A stretch of DNA of 64,000 nucleotides. It comes from Pseudomonas amygdali. Lineage in GTDB: Bacteria > Pseudomonadota > Gammaproteobacteria > Pseudomonadales > Pseudomonadaceae. This document shows positions 36,071 to 44,552 of this stretch, piece after piece. The position numbers and the translations under genes are program-made. The stretch's first letter is position 1, and each line of letters opens with the position of its first letter. The DNA lies in assembly GCF_002699855.1 (NCBI RefSeq), contig NZ_LKBW01000310.1, forward strand, positions 19,119 through 83,118, written 5' to 3'. The notes below the pieces were generated by a model. That model did not search any database, was not told the origin of the DNA, and saw only the letters and a list, made by a program, of their open reading frames with translations.

Positions 36071-37946
36071 ATGAGCCAACAGTCACAATTCAGCTTGCTC
36101 GGGAAACGCCGTTTCCTGCCGTTTTTCATCACGCAGTCCCTCGGGGCGTTCAATGACAATATTTTCAAGCAGTCATTGATCCTCGCCATCCTCTATAAGC
36201 TGAGCATCGACGGGGATCGTTCGATCTACGTCAATCTGTGTGCCTTGCTGTTCATCCTGCCGTTCTTCCTGTTCTCGGCGCTGGCCGGGCAGTTCGGCGA
36301 GAAGTACCCCAAGGACACGCTGATCCGCATTATCAAGTTCGGCGAGATCGTCATCATGGCGGTCGGGGCTGCGGGCTTTCTGTTCGATCACCTTGAATTG
36401 ATGCTGGCGGCGCTGTTTGCCATGGGCACGCATTCGGCGCTGTTCGGGCCGGTCAAGTATTCCATCCTGCCCCAGCACCTGCGCGAGAGCGAACTGGTCG
36501 GTGGCAACGCGCTGGTCGAGATGGGCACCTTTCTGGCGATTCTGGCCGGCACCATCAGTGCTGGCGTGATGATGTCTTCTGCGCACTATGCCTGGGTTGT
36601 TGCGGCTGCCATCGTGCTGGTCGCCTGCCTGGGGTTCGTTGCCAGCTTCGGTATTCCGCGCGCGACTGCCGCCTCGCCCGAGATGAAGCTCAACTGGAAC
36701 ATCTTCACCCAGTCATGGGCGACCCTGCGCATGGGGCTGGGGCAAACGCCTGCGGTTTCGCGCTCGATTGTCGGCAACTCGTGGTTCTGGTTCGTGGGGG
36801 GCGATCTATCTGACGCAGATCCCGGCTTATGCCAAGGAATGGATGTATGGCGACGAAACGGTCGTTACGCTGATCCTGACCGTGTTCTCCATCGGCATCG
36901 CGCTGGGCTCGCTGCTTTGCGAGCGGTTATCCGGGCATAAGGTCGAGATCGGGCTGGTGCCGTTTGGCTCGATGGGGCTGACGATTTTCGGTCTGTTGCT
37001 GTGGTGGCATTCCGGTGGTTTCCCGCAGAACGTGCAGGCCAACGACTGGCTGGCGGTCCTTTCCTACGGGCAGGGCTGGCTGGTGTTGTTCGATATCCTG
37101 GGCATCGGCGTGTTCGGCGGCTTCTATATCGTGCCGTTGTACGCCCTGATCCAGTCGCGAACACCGGTGAAAGAGCGCTCACGGGTCATTGCTGCCAACA
37201 ACATCCTCAACGCGCTGTTCATGGTGGTTTCGGCGATTGTTTCGATCCTGCTGCTGAGCTTCGCCAAACTGTCGATTCCGCAGCTGTTTCTGGCGGTGTC
37301 GCTGATGAACATCGCCGTCAATATCTACATCTTCAAAATCGTCCCCGAGTTCACCATGCGCTTCATGATCTGGCTGCTGGGCCATTCCATGTACCGCGTC
37401 GAGCATCGCGATTTGAACCGGATACCAGATGAGGGCGCAGCGCTGCTGGTCTGCAACCATGTGTCCTTTGTCGATGCGTTGCTGATTGCCGGTGCAGTGC
37501 GGCGGCCGATCCGTTTTGTTATGTACTACAAGATCTACCAGTTGCCGGTCCTCTACTTTATCTTCCGCACGGCTGGGACCATCCCGATTGCCGGGCGCAA
37601 CGAGGACATGGACATCTACGAGCAATCGTTCAAGCGCATCGCTCAGTACCTCGCCGAAGGCGAGCTGGTGTGTATCTTCCCGGAAGGCAAGCTGACCACC
37701 GACGGCGAGATCAGCGGCTTCAAGAGCGGCATGAGCCGCATCATTGAGGAAACCCCGGTGCCGGTCATTCCGCTGGCACTACAAGGGTTGTGGGGCAGCT
37801 TTTTCAGCCGTGACCCGAGCAAGACCCTGTTCCGTCGCCTCTGGTCGCGTGTGGTGCTGGTCGCGGGTTCGCCCATTGCAGCAGATGTTGCAACGCCGGT
37901 GGATGTGCGTGAAGAGGTGAAGGCACTGAGAGGGAAGGTGCAATAA
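36071..37946 (+). pseudogene. LplT-like MFS / 1-acylglycerol-3-phosphate acyltransferase fusion, frameshifted
   Basis: Two overlapping frames make one gene. The first (from ATG 36071) encodes MFS helices up to NSWFWFVG; the second continues AIYLTQIPAYAKEW through the rest of the MFS domain and a PlsC-type acyltransferase (NHVSFVD, i.e. HX4D, and FPEGKLT). The break is at a G6 tract (36796-36801, codon 242-244); with five Gs the frame is continuous and gives 624 residues. The intact protein would flip lysophospholipids across the inner membrane and re-acylate them, like LplT-Aas without the acyl-ACP synthetase part. It may be a sequencing error, a true null mutation or a slipped homopolymer. 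Confidence 0.85.
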
Positions 37947-37959
37947 GCGCTCCGCGCAG

Positions 37960-37991
37960 CATTGGCACGATATGACTACCGTGCCAATGCT
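37960..37991. terminator. Long inverted repeat after the acyltransferase gene
   Basis: Perfect 11-bp arms GCATTGGCACG (37960-37970) and CGTGCCAATGC (37981-37991) with a 10-base loop between convergent genes. Terminator or REP-type element. Confidence 0.6.
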
Positions 37992-38008
37992 CGTAGGCAT
38001 GCATTTCG

Positions 38009-38025
38009 TGACGCTCTGCGTCACC
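38009..38025. repeat. REP-like palindrome GTGACGC-TCT-GCGTCAC
   Basis: A perfect 7-bp stem with a 3-base loop, of the CGTGACGCxxxGCGTCACG type that is frequent between Pseudomonas genes. It lies two bases from the stop of the symporter gene and next to another inverted repeat. Confidence 0.6.
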
Positions 38026-38026
38026 T

Positions 38027-39001
38027 TCAGGTGCCGCCGCTGATCAAAGGCCCGGTTTGGTTTCTTCCTCCGGCATCTTCCTGCATCTTCCTGAAATACG
38101 TCGATAGCAACGCACCGGAAATGTTGTGCCAGACGCTGAACAGCGCGCTCGGCACCGCCGCCAACGGCGAGAAATGTGCGCTGGCCAGCGCAGCGCCCAG
38201 GCCGGAGTTCTGCATGCCGACTTCCAGCGCCAGTGACTTGCGTTGCGCCAATGGCAGCTTGAAGACCTTGCCGGTGAAATAACCCAGCAAAAAGCCGAAG
38301 GTGTTATGGAGGATCACCACGGCCATGATCAACAAGCCCGATTCGGCGATTTTCGCCTGGCTGGCGGCAACTACGGCGCAGACGATCATCACGATGCTCA
38401 CCACCGAGACCAGCGGCAGCACGTCCACGGCGTAGCTGACCCGTGCGCCCAGCAGACGCTGTGCAACCACACCGAGCACGATCGGCAGCATGACCAGTTG
38501 CAGAATCGACCAGAACATATCGAGGAAGGACACCGGCAGCCACGCCGACGCCAGTAACCAGATCAGGGTCGGGGTCAGCAGCGGGGCGAGCAGGGTGGTC
38601 ACCGCCGCGATTGCCACCGCCAGCGCCAGATCACCTTTGGCCAGCCAGGCCATGACGTTGGATGACGTACCGCTCGGGCAGCAGCCGACCAGAATCACAC
38701 CCACAGCGATTTCCGGCGGCAGTTGAAACACCTGACACAGCAACCAGGCCACGCCCGGCATGATCACAAAGTGCGCGACCACCCCCAGCGCAACGCGCCA
38801 CGGGTTTCGCGCCACCTCAGAGAAGTCTTCCAGCTTCAAGGTAAGACCCATGCCGAACATGACCAGACCCAGCAGCGGTACGATCCAGCTTTTCAGACCG
38901 ATAAAGGCCTGCGGGAACAGAAACGCCAAAATGGCGAACAGCAGCACCCAATAAGCAAAGGTATTACCGACAAACCGACTCAAGGCTGCCAACGCACGCA
39001 T
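38027..39001 (-). CDS. Bile acid:sodium symporter-family (SBF) transporter
   Basis: A 324-residue membrane protein with nine to ten hydrophobic helices and family landmarks LGLVMFGMGLTLKLEDF, GCCPSGTSSNVMAWLAKGDLALAVAI and EVGMQNSGLGAALA. Bacterial members carry pantothenate precursors, organic acids or sulfonated compounds with sodium (for example PanS). Substrate not predictable here. Confidence 0.88.
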   Translation of the reverse strand: MRALAALSRFVGNTFAYWVLLFAILAFLFPQAFIGLKSWIVPLLGLVMFGMGLTLKLEDFSEVARNPWRVALGVVAHFVIMPGVAWLLCQVFQLPPEIAVGVILVGCCPSGTSSNVMAWLAKGDLALAVAIAAVTTLLAPLLTPTLIWLLASAWLPVSFLDMFWSILQLVMLPIVLGVVAQRLLGARVSYAVDVLPLVSVVSIVMIVCAVVAASQAKIAESGLLIMAVVILHNTFGFLLGYFTGKVFKLPLAQRKSLALEVGMQNSGLGAALASAHFSPLAAVPSALFSVWHNISGALLSTYFRKMQEDAGGRNQTGPLISGGT

Positions 39002-39091
39002 GGGGTGCTCCCTCCTGTAAAAAAAACCTGTGTGAAATGAACGCGCCGTCTCACAGGACGGCGCGGTGTTGCAGGCAGCGACGGGCGGGGA

Positions 39092-40012
39092 TCAGATCCC
39101 CTGCGGGATTTCCTCGCCGCCCAGCGCGTCGAACAGTTCCGGCAGGAACTCGCCGAAGGTCAACATCATCAGTGTGAAGCTGGCGTCCAGCTGGCCCAGT
39201 GCCTCGTCGCCACCGTCCTGTTCCGCCTGATCCTGCAGCAGGTCTTCGAACTTCAGGCGCTTGACCACCAGCTTGTCGTCCAGCACGAACGACAGCTTGT
39301 CCTGCCAGGCCAGCGACAGCTGGGTGACGACCTTGCCGGTGTTCAAGTGCAGCTGAATTTCGTCGCTGGTCAGGTCCTGACGCTTGCAACGTACGATGCC
39401 GCCGTCTTCGTGAGTGTCGCGCAGTTCGCACTCGTCCAGCACGAAGAAGTTGTCGGCCGCTTTCTGGGTCTTGACCCAGTCGGTCATGGTCGCACTTGGC
39501 GAAACCTTGACGGTCAGCGGACGTACCGGCAACGAGCCGATCACTTCACGCAGGGTCGACAGCAGGTCTTCGGCGCGTTTCGGGCTGGAGGCGTTGACCA
39601 GAATCAGGCCCTGCTTTGGCGCGATGGCAGCGAAGGTCGCGGAGCGGCGGATAAACGCACGCGGCAGAAAGGCCTGGATGATTTCATCCTTGAGCTGATC
39701 ACGTTCCTTCTTGTAGACCTTGCGCATCTGCTCGGCTTCGATCTCGTCGACCTTTTCCTTGAGCGCGTCGCGTACAACGCTGCCCGGCAGAATGCGCTCT
39801 TCCTTGCGTGCAGCAATCAGCAGGAAGTCCTGGCTGATGTGTACCAATGGAGCGTCCTCGCCCTTGCCGAAAGGAGCGACGAAACCATAGGTGGCCACCT
39901 CCTGGCTGGCGCAGGCACGAGCCGGTTTGGTTGCCAGTGCTGTCTCCAGCGCTTCGGCATCGAAAGGCACGTCCTGGGTCAGGCGATAGACAAGCAGGTT
40001 TTTGAACCACAT
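39092..40012 (-). CDS. rdgC: Recombination-associated protein RdgC
   Basis: A 306-residue ring-forming DNA-binding protein that restrains RecA filament use. The start [23 protein letters not shown] and the segment [16 protein letters not shown] are family hallmarks and the length is normal. Monocistronic, divergent from the tRNA pair. Confidence 0.96.
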
Positions 40013-40133
40013 GAGGTGAGTCTCTCTTTCTATACAAAGGCGGGCATTATTCGCTCCTCGGCGGCTGCGGCCAACCCTGCACAGAGCGTTTGTAAGCCTT
40101 TGGAAGGATTATAAAAATTATTTAAAAAAGTGC

Positions 40134-40162
40134 TTGCCAGAGTGCAGGTCGCTCCGTAGAAT
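40134..40162 (+). promoter_or_regulatory. Sigma70 promoter of the tRNA-Val/tRNA-Asp operon
   Basis: TTGCCA (40134-40139), 17-base spacer, TAGAAT (40157-40162), then a GC-rich discriminator (GCGCGCC), the stringent stable-RNA arrangement. An A/T-rich upstream element (about 40105-40130) precedes it. Confidence 0.8.
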
Positions 40163-40183
40163 GCGCGCCACAACGAGAGTGAA

Positions 40184-40259
40184 GGGTGATTAGCTCAGCT
40201 GGGAGAGCAGCTGCCTTACAAGCAGCGGGTCGGCGGTTCGATCCCGTCATCACCCACCA
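40184..40259 (+). tRNA. tRNA-Val (anticodon TAC)
   Basis: GGGTGAT (40184-40190) pairs with ATCACCC (40249-40255), with A discriminator and encoded CCA. Anticodon loop CTTACAA carries TAC at 40217-40219. 76 nt. Confidence 0.96.
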
Positions 40260-40280
40260 AACTCGCTTTTAGTGTTACGC

Positions 40281-40357
40281 GCAGCGGTAGTTCAGTCGGT
40301 TAGAATACCGGCCTGTCACGCCGGGGGTCGCGGGTTCGAGTCCCGTCCGCTGCGCCA
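40281..40357 (+). tRNA. tRNA-Asp (anticodon GTC)
   Basis: Acceptor GCAGCGG (40281-40287) pairs with CCGCTGC (40347-40353), followed by G discriminator and CCA. Anticodon loop CTGTCAC carries GTC at 40315-40317. 77 nt, 21 bases after tRNA-Val, probably one transcript. Acceptor positions 2-3 (C-A with T-G) are unlike the GGAGCGG usual in other bacteria but pair perfectly. Confidence 0.95.
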
Positions 40358-40397
40358 TATTCAGCTTCAAGGCCCTTGAACTCCTTGAAGCAAACAG

Positions 40398-40420
40398 AAA
40401 GCCCGCCTTGTGCGGGCTTT
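40398..40420 (+). terminator. Terminator of the tRNA operon
   Basis: AAAGCCCGC / GCGGGCTTT stem with a short CTTGT loop, followed by a pyrimidine-rich tail (CTGCTTTCTGCTTTCC). Confidence 0.8.
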
Positions 40421-40960
40421 CTGCTTTCTGCTTTCCTGAAACGATGAAGTCTTCGTTCATTCATCGGGGTGTGACAGGCAGCTACCGAGCCATCCTGGTA
40501 ACCATACGACCAAGCTATTTCCGCCCAGGCTTTCGACCATGCGCGGGCCATCTGCATCGGCCACGTTGGCCAGGGTCAGCAGTCCATTTTGATGCGCGTT
40601 ATGAAAACAATATTCAGTGCAGTCATCGCAGTTCAATACCCTTGACGTTTGGTTTCTGACGGCACGGTCTGGTTGATTGTTGCAGAGGAGCGCGGTTTTC
40701 ATGTGATACAACGTTGTGTGCTTCCACGCATCATCAGGTAAGACTTCTTCTTAACCAATGTAAGTTATTTCCTTATTTATTGAAGTTTATGACTTGCTCT
40801 TTGTTTAACACGATCAAATCCTTGATTTCCCATCTTCGCTGGTATTAGCTGGTTTTGTTGGTTGGCGCCTTCAGTGTGCTGACCGAATGTCTTATATCTG
40901 ATTCTGTAAGGTCGCCCTGTCAGGGCGACTGAATGCTCTATATTTAAATAAGGAAATTAT
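40421..40960. other. Gene-poor, AT-rich stretch downstream of the tRNA genes
   Basis: About 540 bases without a convincing gene. A minus-strand frame (40457-40702, 81 codons, MKTALLCNNQPDRAVRNQ...) has no ribosome site and is only a weak candidate for a small cysteine-containing protein or remnant. From about 40740 the DNA becomes AT-rich. An 8-bp hairpin GTCGCCCT/AGGGCGAC (40911-40918, 40922-40929) precedes the exported orphan and could be an operator or leader structure. No attachment-site duplication of the tRNA ends was seen. Confidence 0.4.
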
Positions 40961-41356
40961 ATGAACACTGGTCCTAAACTGCTAATGGCTGCCTCTGTCA
41001 TGGCCGCCTCCGTCAGCGCGTTGGCCTTGCCTGTGCTGCACACCGCGACTATCGATCAGCACGGTACTGTCGTTACTCAGTCGTCTCCGTGGATCAAGTC
41101 CGTAAGTTACAGTAGTAAGAACGACTATTTCGCAACGTATAAAGTGATTTTCAATGAGGGCCACTTCAAACACTCGCCTGGTTTCTGCTCGGCATCTTCT
41201 ATTGATACCAGTGACTATGAACGGCTGTTCTATGGTCACGTCAAGTTGGGTGGGGCTGCCACCACAAAAGAAGTCAATGTGTTAGGTCTCATGGTCGGTA
41301 AGGACGGTGCCTCGGGTGACGCTTCCATGGGGTTTCAGCTGGCGTGCAGCAACTGA
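40961..41356 (+). CDS. Exported orphan protein
   Basis: A 131-residue protein with a signal peptide (MNTGPKLLMAASVMAASVSALA, cleavage near residue 22) and a mature part with two cysteines (GFCSAS and ACSN), which could form one disulfide. AAGGAAAT is a good ribosome site. No family is recognised. Its AT-rich upstream region, codon use and position after tRNA genes suggest acquisition by transfer. Probably periplasmic or secreted. Confidence 0.7.
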   Translation: MNTGPKLLMAASVMAASVSALALPVLHTATIDQHGTVVTQSSPWIKSVSYSSKNDYFATYKVIFNEGHFKHSPGFCSASSIDTSDYERLFYGHVKLGGAATTKEVNVLGLMVGKDGASGDASMGFQLACSN

Positions 41357-41478
41357 TTGAATGAGCCTCACCGGGTGCGGGGCTTTCTCGAGGGCAGAAC
41401 CTCGTTAAACACCTCCGGCTTTCCATCCACCGCATTTGCGCAGATCATCTATCCATTCCCAACAAGAACGGACGTGTC

Positions 41479-42669
41479 ATGAACTTACCTCTTCAGGGCA
41501 TCAAGGTGGTGGAGCTGGGCCAGCTTATTGCCGGACCTTTTGCGGCGAAGATCCTTGCCGAGTTCGGTGCCGAGGTCATCAAGGTCGAGCCGCCGCTGAC
41601 CGGTGATCCTTTGCGCAAATGGCGTTTGCTGCACAACGGCACCTCCGTATGGTGGGCGGTGCAGTCGCGCAACAAGCAGTCGGTGACCCTCGACCTGCGT
41701 CAACCAAAGGCGCAGGAGATGGCCCGCCAGCTGATCCGTGATGCAGATGTGCTGGTGGAGAATTTCCGCCCCGTTACACTTGAGGGTTGGGGGCTCAGTT
41801 GGGAAGAGCTACATGCCCTCAATCCGAAACTGATCATGCTGCGCGTCTCCGGCTATGGGCAGACCGGCCCGTACCGTGACAGGCCGGGTTTTGGCGTAAT
41901 AGGCGAGGCGATGGGCGGTTTGCGTCATTTGTCGGGCGAGCCAGGGCGTACGCCGGTGCGTGTCGGTGTGTCGATCGGCGATTCACTTGCAGCGTTGCAC
42001 GGCGTGATCGGCATTCTGCTGGCGCTTCGTCACCGAGAACAGAATGGCGGTGATGGGCAGCAGATAGATGTCGCGTTGTACGAGTCAGTGTTCAACGTGA
42101 TGGAAAGCCTGATTCCCGAGTATTCGGTATTCAATACTGTCCGTGAGCCAGCAGGCAGCAGCATGCCAGGCATTGCACCAACCAACGCCTACCGCTGCAA
42201 TGATGGCAAGTACGCGCTGATCGCAGGTAATGGCGACAGTATCTACCGCCGGTTGATGGAAAAAATCGGTCGAATGGATCTGGCCAATGACCCCGAGCTT
42301 GAGCACAACGACGGGCGGGTCAGGCATGTGGCACGCATTGATGCTGCCATTTCGACCTGGACCGCCGAGCGCTCGATGGACGAAGTTCTTGCTGCACTCA
42401 ACGAGGCGCGTATCCCGGCAGGCAAGATCTACGACGCTGCCGATATCGCCGGCGACCCGCATTATCAGGCGCGTGACATGTTGTTGCAGAGCGCGCTGGA
42501 TGACGGCACGCCCGTTACCCTCCCGGGGATTGTGCCTAAACTTCAAGGCACGCCGGGCCAGGTAAGAACGCCCGCGCCGACCCTGGGTCAGCACACCGAC
42601 GCCGTTCTCGAAGCACATGGTATAGACGCAGCCACTCGCGCCGAATGGCGTCGGCTTGGCATCATTTGA
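41479..42669 (+). CDS. Family III CoA-transferase (CaiB/BaiF type)
   Basis: A 396-residue enzyme that moves CoA between carboxylic acids through an aspartyl intermediate. Family landmarks are LPLQGIKVVELGQLIAGPFAAKILAEFGAEVIKVEPP, VLVENFRPVTLEGWGLSWEEL, SGYGQTGPYRDRPGFG and IDVALYESVF; the conserved aspartate is probably the one in SIGDSLAAL or RDRPG region and is not fixed here. The VOC gene follows after 55 bases, so a two-gene operon for an organic acid is likely. Substrate unknown; adjacency to the tartrate genes is suggestive only. Confidence 0.85.
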   Translation: MNLPLQGIKVVELGQLIAGPFAAKILAEFGAEVIKVEPPLTGDPLRKWRLLHNGTSVWWAVQSRNKQSVTLDLRQPKAQEMARQLIRDADVLVENFRPVTLEGWGLSWEELHALNPKLIMLRVSGYGQTGPYRDRPGFGVIGEAMGGLRHLSGEPGRTPVRVGVSIGDSLAALHGVIGILLALRHREQNGGDGQQIDVALYESVFNVMESLIPEYSVFNTVREPAGSSMPGIAPTNAYRCNDGKYALIAGNGDSIYRRLMEKIGRMDLANDPELEHNDGRVRHVARIDAAISTWTAERSMDEVLAALNEARIPAGKIYDAADIAGDPHYQARDMLLQSALDDGTPVTLPGIVPKLQGTPGQVRTPAPTLGQHTDAVLEAHGIDAATRAEWRRLGII

Positions 42670-42724
42670 TCCGAAATGCGGCCTTTGCCGTAAACAGAAC
42701 TCTATTCCAAACGGAGCTGATCCC

Positions 42725-43102
42725 GTGATTGATCATCTGGACCATCTTGTATTGACCACTGCTGATGTTGACGCCTGCAAGGATTTTTACGTACGTGTCA
42801 AGGGTATGGCCCCTGAACGCTTTCGCCAGGGCCGACTGGCGTTTCGCTTCGGCAATCAGAAAATCAATGTCCATGAGCGTGGTAAAGAGTTCGAGCCCAA
42901 GGCCCATCTGCCTGTGCCAGGTGCGCTGGACTTGTGTTTCATTGCCAGCATCCCGCTGGCTCAAGTCATCGCACACCTGCAGGAGCAGGACTGGCCTATC
43001 GTTGAAGGTCCGGTGGAGCGTACCGGCGCCACCGGGCCGATTCGTTCTGTGTATGTGCGCGATCCTGATCTGAACCTGATCGAAATTTCCGAATTGGCCT
43101 GA
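42725..43102 (+). CDS. VOC-family (glyoxalase/dioxygenase fold) protein
   Basis: A 125-residue protein starting DHLDHLVLTTADVDACKDFYVRVKGM, with NQKINVHERGKEFEPKA and ending YVRDPDLNLIEISE, i.e. the paired beta-alpha-beta-beta-beta modules with metal ligands His and Glu. GTG start at 42725 with GGAG upstream. It ends one base before the convergent transporter gene. Reaction unknown. Confidence 0.82.
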   Translation: MIDHLDHLVLTTADVDACKDFYVRVKGMAPERFRQGRLAFRFGNQKINVHERGKEFEPKAHLPVPGALDLCFIASIPLAQVIAHLQEQDWPIVEGPVERTGATGPIRSVYVRDPDLNLIEISELA

Positions 43103-43103
43103 T

Positions 43104-44447
43104 TCAGGTCGGCGACGGACTGATCCCTTCCGTGATCGCGGCAGGTCTGGCCTGACCGGTTTTCGGCAGGGGCAAAGGCTCGGGTTGTTTCGGCTCGTCC
43201 TCGCCATTCAGCGCCCGGTGCATCTTTTCGCTGTCCAGTGCGCCGACCCATTTGGCGATGGCCATGGTGCCGACGCCGTTGCCGATGGTATTGGTGATCG
43301 CCCGCGCTTCGGACATGAAACGGTCCACGCCCAGTAACAGCACCATGCCCGCGACAGGGATGGTGCCAAGTGACGCGAGGGTCGCGGCGAGAATGATGAA
43401 GCCTGAACCCGTGACACCCGCCGACCCCTTGGAGGTGAACATCAGCACCACCAGTACGATCAACTGGTCGGCCAGGGTCAGTGGCGTATTGGTCGCCTGG
43501 GCGATGAAGATCGCTGCAATTGTATAGTAGATCGCCTGTCCGTCCGGGTTGAAGGTCAGGCCGGATGGAATGATCATTCCTGCAACCGGTTTTGACACGC
43601 CGGCTTTCTCCATTTTCGAGATCATCTGTGGCAGCACCGATTCAGATGAACTGGTGCCCAGCACCGTGAACAGTTCTTCCTTGATGAAACGCAGAAATTT
43701 CCAGAGGCTGAACCCGCTGTAGCGGCATATCGGCCCGAGTACGAAGATCACGAACACTGCGCAGGTCAGGTAGACGCAGGCCATCAGTTTGCCCAGAGAA
43801 AACAGCGAACCGAAACCATATTTACCTATGGTGAAGGCAATTGCGCCGAATGCGCCGAGCGGTGCCAGGCGCATGACCATGTTGACGATTCTGAACATGC
43901 CCTGCATCAGGCTGTCCAGCGCATCGACAAAAGGTTTAGCGCGCGGACCTACCTGAGCCAGAGCGATCCCGAGCAGGATCGAGAACAGCAGGATTTGCAG
44001 AATATTGCCCTTGGCGAATGCGTCGATGATGGTGTCGGGAATGATGCCCATCAAAAAGTCCATGAACGACGAATGCTTCGCCGCGCTGGTGTAGGTGCTC
44101 AGGCTGGAAGAGTCCAGCGTTGCCACATCAATGTTCATCCCAGCACCGGGTTTGAATACATCCACCACGACCAGACCAATTACCAGCGCCAGGGTCGACA
44201 CCACTTCAAAATAGATCAGTGCCCAAAACCCGACGCGGCCCAGCTCCTTCATGTTTTCCATGCGCGCGATGCCGGACACCACTGTCAGGAAAATCACTGG
44301 TGCGAGTAGCATCTTGATCAGCTTGATGAATGCATCGCCGATGGGTTTGAGCGCTGCGCCGGTTTCCGGTGCCACAACGCCAACGATGGCGCCTAGAATG
44401 ACCGCGAGTAAAACCTGTACGTACAGTTTGCCTAGAATGCTTTTCAT
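43104..44447 (-). CDS. Dicarboxylate/cation symporter, DAACS family (DctA-like)
   Basis: A 447-residue inner-membrane carrier resembling DctA: PVIFLTVVSGIARMENMKELGRVG, the serine-rich LGTSSSESVLPQM hairpin, and VDRFMSEARAITNTIGNGVGT. The conserved NxDGT substrate/cation motif reads FNPDGQ (residues 299-304), an unusual change from FNLDGT. It is 105 bases downstream of tartrate dehydrogenase on the same strand and divergent from LysR, so tartrate or a related C4 acid is the probable substrate. Whether it replaces the main DctA cannot be told. Confidence 0.85.
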   Translation of the reverse strand: MKSILGKLYVQVLLAVILGAIVGVVAPETGAALKPIGDAFIKLIKMLLAPVIFLTVVSGIARMENMKELGRVGFWALIYFEVVSTLALVIGLVVVDVFKPGAGMNIDVATLDSSSLSTYTSAAKHSSFMDFLMGIIPDTIIDAFAKGNILQILLFSILLGIALAQVGPRAKPFVDALDSLMQGMFRIVNMVMRLAPLGAFGAIAFTIGKYGFGSLFSLGKLMACVYLTCAVFVIFVLGPICRYSGFSLWKFLRFIKEELFTVLGTSSSESVLPQMISKMEKAGVSKPVAGMIIPSGLTFNPDGQAIYYTIAAIFIAQATNTPLTLADQLIVLVVLMFTSKGSAGVTGSGFIILAATLASLGTIPVAGMVLLLGVDRFMSEARAITNTIGNGVGTMAIAKWVGALDSEKMHRALNGEDEPKQPEPLPLPKTGQARPAAITEGISPSPT

Positions 44448-44552
44448 GACCGGGTCCTGAGTTTTTATTGTTGTCAGGAAATGCCCGGAGACTCGGCAGG
44501 CCGGTCTCCGTGGCGTTGTACCGCGATACGACGATGATCTGGCGAACGCGCC

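Noticed and set aside
36768..37946. The second half of the LplT-like gene as an independent CDS starting near 36768
   Set aside because: The first residues of that frame are a shifted reading of the first half; similarity to the family resumes exactly at the G6 tract, so it is one broken gene.
40457..40711. Small minus-strand ORF after the tRNA genes as a confident gene
   Set aside because: No ribosome-binding site, no recognised family and location in a gene-poor stretch; noted only as a weak possibility.
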